Source: Holophagaceae bacterium (GTDB lineage Bacteria; Acidobacteriota; Holophagae; Holophagales; Holophagaceae). Taken from it: a stretch of 47,824 bases of DNA. The stretch covers positions 1-47,824 of the forward strand of contig WRHW01000010.1 in the NCBI GenBank assembly GCA_009783055.1, written 5' to 3'. The notes under the pieces were generated by a model that did no database searches, had not been told where the DNA came from, and saw only the letters and a program-made list of their open reading frames with translations. This document shows, piece after piece, positions 31,373 to 39,757 of the stretch. The position numbers and the translations under genes were made by a program. The number at the start of each line of letters is the position of its first letter. The stretch's first letter is position 1.

Positions 31373-32161
31373 TTATTTTTTTCTATTCCGATACCAGATA
31401 GAACGCAGGCCATTCAGTGTTAGGTCTGATTCGACATGATTAATATATTTGCTTTCCTTGCCTACTGTTTTGGCCAGGCCGCCGGTTGCTACTACTACTG
31501 CACCCGGAAATTCTGCTATGAGGCGTTCCAAAATTCCATCTATTTGACCAATGCAACCGTAGTAGAGTCCTGCCTGCATTGCCTGGATGGTGTTTCGGCC
31601 AACGATACCCAGTGGTTTAACGATTTCTACCCTTGGCAGTTTGGCGGCGCGCTGGAATAGTGCCTCGGCGGCGATTTTGATGCCTGGCAGGATCAATCCA
31701 CCAATATATTCGCATTTATTATTAACTATGTCGAAGGTAGTGGCAGTCCCTAAGTCTACTGTTATAGCTGGTGTGCCGTGCATTTCTATTGCTCCTACAC
31801 AATTTGCGATGCGGTCGGCCCCTAGCTCGTTTGGGTGGTCAATTGCTACCTTGAGTATTATGTCGACACCTGGTTCGACCCAGAGTGGGTGAGTATTGAA
31901 ATATCTCTGCGAACATGTTTCTAATACTGGATGTAATGGTGGAACTACACTCCCGAAAACCATTTCAGAAACTTGGGATAAGTCTTTTCCTTGATGCCTT
32001 AGGAGTTCCTGAAACATCAATCCGTACTCATCGGCGGTGCGTTCGCGGGTGGTGGCTATGCGCCAACTGTGCATTAGGGGCGAGCTTTGACCTTGGGTTA
32101 GGTCAAAAACGCCAAGGACGATGTTAGTATTACCAACGTCGACTGCCAATAGCAAACTCAT
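31373..32161 (-). CDS. coaX: type III pantothenate kinase
   Basis: Phosphorylates pantothenate, first step of coenzyme A synthesis; ASKHA fold. 262 aa, usual for the family. Visible: phosphate-1 motif AVDVGNTNIVLGVF (6-19), then GADRIANCVGA (substrate binding), phosphate-2 motif DLGTATTFDIV, and IGGLILPGIKIAAEAL with the adenosine region VVVATGGLAKTVG. GAGG stands six bases before the ATG. Type III enzymes are not feedback-inhibited by CoA. Operon with birA. Confidence 0.95.
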   Translation of the reverse strand: MSLLLAVDVGNTNIVLGVFDLTQGQSSPLMHSWRIATTRERTADEYGLMFQELLRHQGKDLSQVSEMVFGSVVPPLHPVLETCSQRYFNTHPLWVEPGVDIILKVAIDHPNELGADRIANCVGAIEMHGTPAITVDLGTATTFDIVNNKCEYIGGLILPGIKIAAEALFQRAAKLPRVEIVKPLGIVGRNTIQAMQAGLYYGCIGQIDGILERLIAEFPGAVVVATGGLAKTVGKESKYINHVESDLTLNGLRSIWYRNRKK

Positions 32162-32184
32162 GCAGACCTCGTAGGATTAGGGTA

Positions 32185-32832
32185 TTATACAGAGATAAAT
32201 GCTCGTATTTCGTCATTTCCGTGTTCAGAAAAACATGACAACAGAATTGCACAATGGCCTGGCTGGCTGGGGGGCAAGTCGATGGAGGCACTAAATCCTC
32301 CACTTGCATCAGTTTTTCCAGTCAATAACTCAATTGCTTTTTTGAAACTGGAAATAAGTTTTACTGATACCTTTGCTTCGGGAACTGGAAATTTACTGTT
32401 GCAAAGTCGCGCAATTATCGAAAAAGTAAAGGTTGTGCCGAATTTTGGGGTGAGTGGCTTTTTGAGAATCATCTCCATCGTTTCTTTATCGCCTTCCGCT
32501 TGCAGGTACTCAACTATGACATCTTCCAGGGGACGGTTGTTGAAAACTTTCTCTTCTGCAAAGCTTTGATCGGCTGGCGTAAAATCATATTTTCCGCTTT
32601 TGACATCGCTGACTATTTGCTTATGTTGATCTTCCATCCGCCGCATAATTTCGGCTTCAGAAACTGGTGGATTTTTTAGTAGGTCAGAGTAGTCCCCATT
32701 AAAACTGTCGAGTACCTCTCCCCTGACATAGATCAGAGTCTGAATTTTAGGATTTGATAACCCTTTATCTTCAGTCTGAACATGGTATACGCGGTTATTG
32801 AAACGAAATTCCGTATTAAAGCCAGTAATCAT
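32185..32832 (-). CDS. conserved hypothetical protein, 215 aa
   Basis: Begins ITGFNTEFRFNNRVYHVQTEDKG, a pattern (HVQTEDKG, then NPKIQTLIYVRGEVLDS) that I recall in many bacterial proteins of unknown role. The C-terminal half looks like an all-beta domain (FTFSIIARL, AKVSVKLISS, GFSASIDLP, HCAILLSCF). There is no signal peptide and no catalytic motif. It lies 24 bp upstream of coaX on the same strand. Confidence 0.75.
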   Translation of the reverse strand: MITGFNTEFRFNNRVYHVQTEDKGLSNPKIQTLIYVRGEVLDSFNGDYSDLLKNPPVSEAEIMRRMEDQHKQIVSDVKSGKYDFTPADQSFAEEKVFNNRPLEDVIVEYLQAEGDKETMEMILKKPLTPKFGTTFTFSIIARLCNSKFPVPEAKVSVKLISSFKKAIELLTGKTDASGGFSASIDLPPSQPGHCAILLSCFSEHGNDEIRAFISV

Positions 32833-32887
32833 GCGTCATGTATCCATTTATTGTTGTTTGAGCCTACCAGGAATCAGACATTGTGTA

Positions 32888-33802
32888 CTACCTATTGCCC
32901 ATGCCATTCATGTTCAAATTCTTTGCTACGGCCTTGGCAACTGCGGCGATAAATTTGGGGTCAGAAAGTAATTCGGAGGCCGCCGAGGACATGCCCCTGA
33001 TTCCGGGTGCAAGCGAGCCTGCTACATCTTCGGGCGAAAAAAGCTCTGGGCCAAAGTCTTCAGGCGATGTGTCTTGATAGTCTGCTACATTTTGTGTTGG
33101 TGTTTCGCATATGTCAATTTCGTCAGCGATAGATTCTATAGGTTCATCAGGGCTTGTGATGTCGGTAGGCGAAACAGTGCTTTCATCAACAGCAAGTTGC
33201 TCCATGTTATCTAAATCAAGGTCTTCCAGTTCGAGCGAAATGACATCCTCAGAATCAGAAATACTTCCATCTGTGGAAGCACCACCAACCCCAGCACTTT
33301 CGGCCTGAGATACAGCAGATACTTCTCCTAAAGAATCAATGTCGATGTCTTCTGCCAAGTCTTGCTCGTCAAGTATTAGAAGGTCTGATGGGACATCGCT
33401 ACTTCGGTTTATAACTGGCTTTGCGGCAAAGGCGGGAGCAAACATTATTAATCCAACCTTGTCAGCAAGATCATGGAGATCTACTGGTTTTCGCCAAAAT
33501 GCTTGAATTGGAGCCTTTTCAACCTTTTCTGGGTCTACTTCTTCTAGTACGCCCGCCATCATTACGATTGGCATCTTTGCTGTTTTTGGGTTGGTTCTTA
33601 ACCGGCTCAGTAACTCCCATCCATCCATCTCTGGCAAGGTTGTATCCAATAACACAACGTCAAACGGGTTTTCTTTGGCAAGAATACCAAAAGCCTCGGC
33701 AGATGATGCCGCATAGGATATTTCTATAGCTGTGGGAGCTAATAAGGATACAACAATCTTGTGAATGCTCGGATTATCGTCTACTAATAGGAGACGGGGC
33801 AT
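32888..33802 (-). CDS. response regulator with acidic linker
   Basis: I start at ATG 33802, which has GAGG five bases upstream and gives PRLLLVDDNPSIH, the standard receiver start; an upstream in-frame start at 33850 would add 16 residues. The receiver domain (about 1-120) has phosphoacceptor Asp in VVLLDTTLPEMDGWELL and the conserved Lys in FWRKPVD. The next 150 residues are rich in Asp/Glu/Ser (DIDIDSLGEV, ISLELEDLDLDNM), probably disordered. A short C-terminal helix (SDPKFIAAVAKAVAKNL) may bind a partner. No output domain of DNA-binding type. Confidence 0.85.
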   Translation of the reverse strand: MPRLLLVDDNPSIHKIVVSLLAPTAIEISYAASSAEAFGILAKENPFDVVLLDTTLPEMDGWELLSRLRTNPKTAKMPIVMMAGVLEEVDPEKVEKAPIQAFWRKPVDLHDLADKVGLIMFAPAFAAKPVINRSSDVPSDLLILDEQDLAEDIDIDSLGEVSAVSQAESAGVGGASTDGSISDSEDVISLELEDLDLDNMEQLAVDESTVSPTDITSPDEPIESIADEIDICETPTQNVADYQDTSPEDFGPELFSPEDVAGSLAPGIRGMSSAASELLSDPKFIAAVAKAVAKNLNMNGMGNR

Positions 33803-33951
33803 GGACACCTCAACAGCCAGTCTTACACCAAGTGCGATGGTTGAATACAACTCGGTATACTACTATAGCCTTTTTTCCCAAAAAAGTGTACAGCTATTTC
33901 AGACTCGAATGTATTTGTTGTTTGTAATTTGCTCTGGTAATTGCATTTCTG

Positions 33952-35394
33952 TCATATTTTATGCCATGAAACACTGCCATCTTTTCTGTCTTCAAGGACT
34001 ATTCCCAAGTCCTTAATTTTTTCTCTGATTTTGTCTGCCTCTGCCCATTCCTTATTTGCTTTGGCTATTTTGCGGGCGGTAATCAATTCTTTAACTTCCT
34101 GATCCAGACTTCTGGATTCATGTGGCCAAGCGGCAAAAATTGAATCTGTCTCATCTAAAAAATCCAAAATGGCACTGCGTTCGTCTGGCAGTAGCAATAT
34201 GCGATCATCCTGAGCGTTGATATCCGTGATGAGGGTAAACAGGGCGGCTAATGCCTCTGGGGTGTTTAAGTCATCGCATAGTGCGTCCCAAAATTCTTGC
34301 CTGGCCTTTTCGACGCGAATGTATGGGTCAATCGATTCTTTGAATTCACCCCCTCCACCAGGGGCAGATTGATCCTCCATCCTCCTCCGAAATCCCCTAA
34401 TGCGTTTTAGGGATGCCTCTGCGGCTGAAAGTCCATCAAAGGTAAAGTTATAGGCTTTTCTGTAATGGTTAGACTGAATAGCGTAGCGGAAAACTATCGG
34501 ATCGATGCCCTTTTCTCTGAGGTCGCGTAGAGTATAAAAATTTCCCAGGGACTTAGACATTTTTTCGCCTTCTACAAGCAAAAACTCGCCATGCACCCAG
34601 TGATTTACCCATTTATGGCCAAGTAACCCTTCGCTTTGGGCAATTTCATTTTCATGGTGTGGAAATACCAAGTCTATGCCACCTGTATGAATGTCTAGGT
34701 ATTCTCCAAATAAATCCAGCGACATGGCCGAGCACTCTATATGCCATCCCGGACGCCCATTGCCCCACTTGCTCTCCCACCAGGGTTCCCCCGGTTTATA
34801 CCCCTTCCAAAGTACAAAGTCATTCAACGAGTCGCGGTCATATTCATCAGAGTCGACGCTAGAACCCTGTTTCATACCTTCTCTATCAAGATGTGCTAAA
34901 GAGCCGTAGTCGGGAAGTTCAGAAACTCTAAAATATACACTCCCATCGCGCTCATAGGCCAGCCCTTTCGACTCCAGCCCTTCCACCAGTCTAATCATCT
35001 GGGGAATGTAGTCGGTGGCCCTGGGCATATGTGTTGGCATTTGTATTCCGAGGGCAGTCATATCTTCCAGAAAATGCTTTTCATACTTATCAGTTAGGGC
35101 ACGCATTGCTCCCAGGCGGGTTTCATTGTCTGCGCTCTGTGGCAAATCAGCCTGAGAATCTCTAATAATCTTGTCTTCAACGTCTGTTAGGTTCATGCAA
35201 AAAACCACATCGTAGCCACAAGCTAAAAGGGTGCGCCGCAATAAGTCTTGAAATAGAAATGTCCGCAGATTGCCAATGTGGGCAAAGTTGTAAATAGTAG
35301 GGCCACAGTTATAGACCTTCACAACGCCAGGTTCGTTTGGGATAACCTGATCGATGCTACGTGTGAGGGTATTAAAAAGGAAAATTGAACGCAT
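33952..35394 (-). CDS. cysS: cysteinyl-tRNA synthetase
   Basis: Class I synthetase, 480 aa. Zinc/active-site residues are visible: CGPTIYNFAHIGN (C30; HIGH-type motif), WHIECSAMS (zinc Cys), HHENEIAQSE (zinc His/Glu) and KMSKSLGNF (KMSKS loop). The C-terminal anticodon domain includes ARKIAKANKEWAEAD. It starts 11 bp after the stop of the symporter gene, so it is probably cotranscribed with it. The C-terminal end is complete (VSWHKI). Confidence 0.97.
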   Translation of the reverse strand: MRSIFLFNTLTRSIDQVIPNEPGVVKVYNCGPTIYNFAHIGNLRTFLFQDLLRRTLLACGYDVVFCMNLTDVEDKIIRDSQADLPQSADNETRLGAMRALTDKYEKHFLEDMTALGIQMPTHMPRATDYIPQMIRLVEGLESKGLAYERDGSVYFRVSELPDYGSLAHLDREGMKQGSSVDSDEYDRDSLNDFVLWKGYKPGEPWWESKWGNGRPGWHIECSAMSLDLFGEYLDIHTGGIDLVFPHHENEIAQSEGLLGHKWVNHWVHGEFLLVEGEKMSKSLGNFYTLRDLREKGIDPIVFRYAIQSNHYRKAYNFTFDGLSAAEASLKRIRGFRRRMEDQSAPGGGGEFKESIDPYIRVEKARQEFWDALCDDLNTPEALAALFTLITDINAQDDRILLLPDERSAILDFLDETDSIFAAWPHESRSLDQEVKELITARKIAKANKEWAEADKIREKIKDLGIVLEDRKDGSVSWHKI

Positions 35395-35405
35395 AAGGTA
35401 GGCCG

Positions 35406-36740
35406 CTACTCGCTAATAAACTCCTGATCGGGCAATAACTCAGTCTCTGTTCCGAAAACGCCTTCCCATTTTGCTATTACAACACTTGCCAGGCCGTTGC
35501 CGATGACGTTGATGGTGGTGCGCGCCATATCCATGATTTCATCTACAGCCAATAACATTGCAATACCGGCCTCTCCTGGGAGGCCAAAGCCGCTACTGGT
35601 AGCGGCGATAATTACCAGGGTAGCCCTAGGAACTCCTGCCACGCCTTTAGATGTGAGCATGAAGGTAAAGACCATCATCAACTGAGCACCAAAACTCATC
35701 ACAGGAAACATTTCTGGATTTGCGGCATGAGCGGCCTGGGCAATGGTCATAGAGGCCAGGACGAGGTATAGTGTGCTACCGTCTAGGTTGAAGCTATATC
35801 CGGTTGGAATCACAAAACTAGCCACACGGCGCGGTACGCCAAATCTGACCGTTTCTTCTAATAACTTAGGCAGGGCGGCTTCGCTGGAAGCTGTCGAATA
35901 AGCAGTAATGGCAGGGTCGCGGATGGCCTTGATGAATCCCCATATCTTAATGCCTGTTATCCATGCCACTGGTAGGAATACTAGCAGGAATAGCAACACC
36001 AGAGCAAAATAGAGGCTTCCTACTAGTAGTGAATATTGCTTTAGCAATTGAAAGACTGCTGGCCAGCCCTTCATATAGACACCATTAACGTCATGCCCGG
36101 CGGCCATGTGGCTGACGTTATAGGCCATTGCCCCAAAAACGCCCAGAGGCGTAAGCGTCATTATCATGTCGGTATACTTAAACATGGTTTGGGCTACGCC
36201 ATCAAAGAAATCGAGAACTATCTTTCCCCTCTTGCCTGCTTTTGTAAGGGCAATGCCAAAGAGGGCGGCAAATACTACCACCGGCAAAATGTCAGCCTTG
36301 GCGGCGTGGTCTATCACGTTGCTGGGGAACATGTGGAACATGATGTCCCAACCCGTCTGTGTCGTGGCATTAGCCACCGCTGTGTGAGCCGAAAGATCAA
36401 GGGGGAGGTTTGCTCCGGGTTTGATCCAATTTGCCACGCCAAGGCCGAGGAAGAGGGCAACAGTAGTGACTATTTCAAAGTAGAGCAGTGCCTTTCCGCC
36501 CATTCGCCCAACCGCTTTTATGTCTCCCGTTTGGGCGATACCTACAACAATAGTGGAAACTAGTAGCGGAACAATTAGACCCTTGATCAATGCTATAAAT
36601 GACCGGGACATGAATCGGAAAAGATTGTAGGCTTGGGGGAACTCGTCCTGAGGGAAAAATCCCCCCAATACGACCCCCATGATGAGGCCGACAAAAATCC
36701 AGAAAGTGCTTGTTCGCCAGAAAGGTTTCTTTTTTGCCAT
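35406..36740 (-). CDS. dicarboxylate/amino-acid:cation symporter (DAACS)
   Basis: A 444-aa transporter of the glutamate/aspartate or C4-dicarboxylate symporter family (GltP/DctA type). About eight TM helices plus two re-entrant hairpins. Family signatures: the Ser-rich hairpin AYSTASSEAALPKLLE, the TM7 motif YSFNLDGSTLYL (in place of NMDGT), and TLVIIAATSSGFGLPGE with DEIMDMARTTINVIGNG in TM8. The Asp-rich TM8 pattern is normal. The substrate (glutamate, aspartate or succinate/fumarate) cannot be settled. Start MAKKKPFWRTSTF; divergent from a secreted-protein operon. Confidence 0.92.
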   Translation of the reverse strand: MAKKKPFWRTSTFWIFVGLIMGVVLGGFFPQDEFPQAYNLFRFMSRSFIALIKGLIVPLLVSTIVVGIAQTGDIKAVGRMGGKALLYFEIVTTVALFLGLGVANWIKPGANLPLDLSAHTAVANATTQTGWDIMFHMFPSNVIDHAAKADILPVVVFAALFGIALTKAGKRGKIVLDFFDGVAQTMFKYTDMIMTLTPLGVFGAMAYNVSHMAAGHDVNGVYMKGWPAVFQLLKQYSLLVGSLYFALVLLFLLVFLPVAWITGIKIWGFIKAIRDPAITAYSTASSEAALPKLLEETVRFGVPRRVASFVIPTGYSFNLDGSTLYLVLASMTIAQAAHAANPEMFPVMSFGAQLMMVFTFMLTSKGVAGVPRATLVIIAATSSGFGLPGEAGIAMLLAVDEIMDMARTTINVIGNGLASVVIAKWEGVFGTETELLPDQEFISE

Positions 36741-36903
36741 GAGGCATTATAGCAGAGCAAAAATCAAAACTGGAATTTTCGCCGATTTTTATGTGACTCT
36801 GGTAACTTGTATTTAGAATCCAGTACAATAGCTTCTGATAAAACTCAGTGGCACACCTAACTGGATGCACGTTGTATTTTCTGCTTTCCAAAGGAATAAA
36901 TCT

Positions 36904-38139
36904 ATGAAACCCAAAATTTCTGTAATGTGCGTCCTGTTTCTTATTTGCCTTTGTACCAGTAGTGTTTATGGGCAAATGGCCCCCCCCCTTAAAGACCCAG
37001 TCATTTGGGATACCACTAGCATTATCCTCCCAATGCAAGAACTGACCCCAGATGGTTCACGTCGCAACAACGTGGTAATTGAGGGAAGCTATGGCAACAA
37101 TGTAAGGACTATCAGTTTGCCACAAAATGCGTTTAAGAGAGATTATTTCAACGGGACCCTATATGCATTCGGAGTAACTCGGGAAAGAGATACTAAAACG
37201 AATGAGATCAAAGGTAGTACAGATTTTCTTTGGAGGCATGAAAATGGCGAATGGGTAATCGACGCTGTACTCCATTCCACCGGTGAAATTAAGAGATCCG
37301 TCCTTGAAAACATCCTCCCTTTGCAAAACGGAAAATATATCGTATGCGCTTATAGGGCCCAAATTATTCGAGATGACAAGGCATATCTCTTTGGCATATA
37401 CAAGAAAAACAAAAAGCTGGAACTTGAATTAGAAAACCCAGTCGAGGATGCCTTTTCCGTACCCACATGGACAAAAGAAGGGCCAAATGGCGAGTGGTGG
37501 CCAAAAATAGGGCCGTATTTTGGCGATACAATCGCTACAACAACTGGCAGGGTAGGCTCTAAAATCATTTTTCACATACAAGCACACGGCATATTTTTCA
37601 TCTTTGACGGCGAAAATGGAAAACTATTGCGGAGATGCGCGGTATATCCTGAAATCAACGAAAAGGCATTCGCAGAAAAAAAGTGGTTTGACAATGTGAG
37701 CCTTGGAATGGAGGCAACCAAGGATGGCAAAATACTGTGTGTTACCGTGAGCAAGGATTTTGCTGTCCATGGTAAAGAACTTTTCCCACCGGTATTGCAT
37801 GATGAACTTGGAATTAAGGAAGAAGACTGGGACAAGCCACAAAATCTGCACAAAATCAGAACACTCAATCGTGAAAGAGAAGATAAAAAGATAAAAAAGT
37901 GGCCAAACTATGTTTATTGGGAATTAGACGTTGATACAGGTAAATTTACCAAAGTATCGGCACCAGAAAACCTACCAGAAAAAGTAAGGAATGATCATCC
38001 AAGCAGTTTTGGCATTGGTTTCTATTGGCGAACCCGCGCTGATGGTACGTATGTTTTGACAGACCAGCGTGGCAATATCATAGAAGAAAAGCCTGGACGT
38101 GGCAAAAGAATACTAGACCTGTTTGAGTTTAAGAAATGA
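36904..38139 (+). CDS. secreted hypothetical protein, 411 aa
   Basis: Start ATG 36904 chosen over an upstream in-frame ATG (36865) because AAAGGA precedes it and a signal peptide follows (MKPKISVMCVLFLICLCTSS-VYGQ). The mature chain alternates strands and turns with aromatic residues (GEWWPKIGPYFGDTIATTT, IFFIFDGENGKLLRR), suggesting a beta-propeller-like fold. I do not recognise the family. Its stop overlaps the next gene's start by ATGA (38136-38139), so the two are translationally coupled and probably work together. Confidence 0.78.
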   Translation: MKPKISVMCVLFLICLCTSSVYGQMAPPLKDPVIWDTTSIILPMQELTPDGSRRNNVVIEGSYGNNVRTISLPQNAFKRDYFNGTLYAFGVTRERDTKTNEIKGSTDFLWRHENGEWVIDAVLHSTGEIKRSVLENILPLQNGKYIVCAYRAQIIRDDKAYLFGIYKKNKKLELELENPVEDAFSVPTWTKEGPNGEWWPKIGPYFGDTIATTTGRVGSKIIFHIQAHGIFFIFDGENGKLLRRCAVYPEINEKAFAEKKWFDNVSLGMEATKDGKILCVTVSKDFAVHGKELFPPVLHDELGIKEEDWDKPQNLHKIRTLNREREDKKIKKWPNYVYWELDVDTGKFTKVSAPENLPEKVRNDHPSSFGIGFYWRTRADGTYVLTDQRGNIIEEKPGRGKRILDLFEFKK

Positions 38140-39200
38140 GATGTTTACTAAACTTAATTTCTGCCATCGCTCTGTCACTTAATATTGTGCTCTGTCAGGA
38201 CACAAATAACCATGAGATACAACGATATAACCTAGGTAAGGTTGACCCTGTAGCAGATTATGAGGTAATTGTACCTTTTAAAAATTCATTTCCTTCTGCT
38301 ATCAGAGTTATGTCAGTCAGAACCTCATGTGCTTGCCTGGGGGCAGAATTTGAACCGAAGTCACTCGAACTTGGAGATATTGGATATTTACAGGTCAAGA
38401 TTAATCTTACGTCTAAGCATGGATACTTTGTAGAACAAGTTGAATTGATTACTGACGCTTACGGCAAACCACCTTTGATATTTCAGTTCTCAGGCAATGT
38501 GGTTTCTGAAGTAGAAGTAACTCCAGATGTTGTTTTCTTTAATGTATTAGATACAGATAAGACAGAAGAAAACAAAATTGTATTGGAACATTCTAAAAAG
38601 CTAATTAACAAGGCTGAAATCCTTGACCCCCCTGAGTGGCTTGTCTATGAGATGGAAACCATAACCATTCCTACTGCCAAGGTAAGCGATGAATATGCTG
38701 AATTAGTTAAATACGGCATGGCACCTCCTCCAAAGGACACTACGAGGAAATTTGTCCAGATTCAAATGAATGTCATTAAAGACAAACTACCTTTGGAGAG
38801 GGTAGGGACTGAAAAAATTGTATTCCGCACAGAGCCTGGTTCTACAGAGCTAGTAACTGCTACAGTCAATTGGCAACGCGAGACAATGTATTTGGCAGAA
38901 CCACGCGAAGTAGAAATACCTAGGCCGTCTCATGGCTACCAGAAGTATCTGGTTTTTTCTCTGAAAAGGATAGACAGCAAGCCTTTTGAAATAGAAAAAA
39001 TAGACGTAGCAATGGATTTTGAGGGAATAGAGGTAAGCAAAATTTCTGAGATCAAGAAAGGCTTACTTCAAATAGAACTCATAAACAACGTACCAACCGA
39101 TAAACTTACCTACGGCGGCAGAACACTCGGCAAACTAATCATCAAAACTAATGCAGAAGATGATTCTAGATATGAAGTGCCGGTAGTGGTGAAGAGGTAA
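38136..39200 (+). CDS. secreted DUF1573-like protein
   Basis: The signal peptide MRCLLNLISAIALSLNIVLCQ precedes HEIQRYNLGKVDP. Then IRVMSVRTSCACLGAEFEPKSLELGD matches the DUF1573 pattern: an Ig-like (ASH/MSP-type) domain with the 'S-C-x-C' turn, found in many Bacteroidota/PVC/Acidobacteriota secreted proteins. The remainder has two more beta domains of similar type. The start overlaps the stop of the preceding gene (ATGA). The function of such domains is probably protein binding at the cell surface. Confidence 0.75.
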   Translation: MRCLLNLISAIALSLNIVLCQDTNNHEIQRYNLGKVDPVADYEVIVPFKNSFPSAIRVMSVRTSCACLGAEFEPKSLELGDIGYLQVKINLTSKHGYFVEQVELITDAYGKPPLIFQFSGNVVSEVEVTPDVVFFNVLDTDKTEENKIVLEHSKKLINKAEILDPPEWLVYEMETITIPTAKVSDEYAELVKYGMAPPPKDTTRKFVQIQMNVIKDKLPLERVGTEKIVFRTEPGSTELVTATVNWQRETMYLAEPREVEIPRPSHGYQKYLVFSLKRIDSKPFEIEKIDVAMDFEGIEVSKISEIKKGLLQIELINNVPTDKLTYGGRTLGKLIIKTNAEDDSRYEVPVVVKR

Positions 39201-39211
39201 TCACTACAACA

Positions 39212-39649
39212 CTAAAGAGCCATCAAAGTTTTTAGCCCACTCTGAAATAGTACATCTATTTTTCGGCCAGCCTTATGCTGAATTTTGCCAAGTCCAAAGC
39301 TAGGGTGGTCTACCCACATGCCCATTTCCCATGCAACCCCTTGTCCAAATGGCTTTGCAATTGTACCTGCTTTTTCTGAAACCATCAGCTCTTGGAAATG
39401 CGACGAGGATGAAGACCCTGCCCGTGGTGAAGTTGCTTTTGTGGCTTTGGTTGGGCGGATAACTTTGCTTCCAACATGCTTTTCTTGAATGGTGCGCTCT
39501 GGTCTGAATTTGTGAACAGAACTGCAATTGACACATATCAGCGTTTCTGGAGTTCCCTCGGTGATAGATAAGATACGGTGCTTTGTCTCCATCTTGCATC
39601 TGCCACAAGGGGCATCGATTTCCATTCCGGCGTAATAGGACTTGGTCAT
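39212..39649 (-). CDS. zinc-ribbon protein with UvrD-tail-like domain
   Basis: A 145-aa protein. N-terminal two-knuckle zinc ribbon: CGRCKMETKHR (residues 15-25) and CVNCSSVHKF (39-48). Then a Lys/Ser/Thr-rich linker (KATKATSPRAGSSSS). The C-terminal 40 residues (VDHPSFGLGKIQHKAGRKID, then VLFQSGLKTLMAL) match the H-x-x-FG-x-G-K/V ... V-x-F-x-x-G-x-K-x-L pattern found at the end of UvrD/PcrA helicases, where it binds RNA polymerase. A role in transcription or transcription-coupled repair is possible. GAGG stands before the ATG. It is convergent with the DUF1573 gene. Confidence 0.75.
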   Translation of the reverse strand: MTKSYYAGMEIDAPCGRCKMETKHRILSITEGTPETLICVNCSSVHKFRPERTIQEKHVGSKVIRPTKATKATSPRAGSSSSSHFQELMVSEKAGTIAKPFGQGVAWEMGMWVDHPSFGLGKIQHKAGRKIDVLFQSGLKTLMAL

Positions 39650-39757
39650 TAACTACCTCATGCCAAAGTGCAACCTGATGATTGTACCTTGAGTTGGCCT
39701 TAAATAGTTAATAGCAACTCCAATCTCCATTTCCAGACCCAAATTGGAAACAAAATC

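Noticed and set aside
33823-33835. TTACACCAAGTGC, like the dispersed motif
   Set aside because: It differs by a deletion and a substitution and lies at the edge of the response-regulator gene; too weak to count as a copy.
33870-33886. CTTTTTT-CCC-AAAAAAG hairpin between cysS and the response regulator
   Set aside because: An A/T-only stem is weak and expected by chance in AT-rich gaps; could be a terminator for cysS but not supported.
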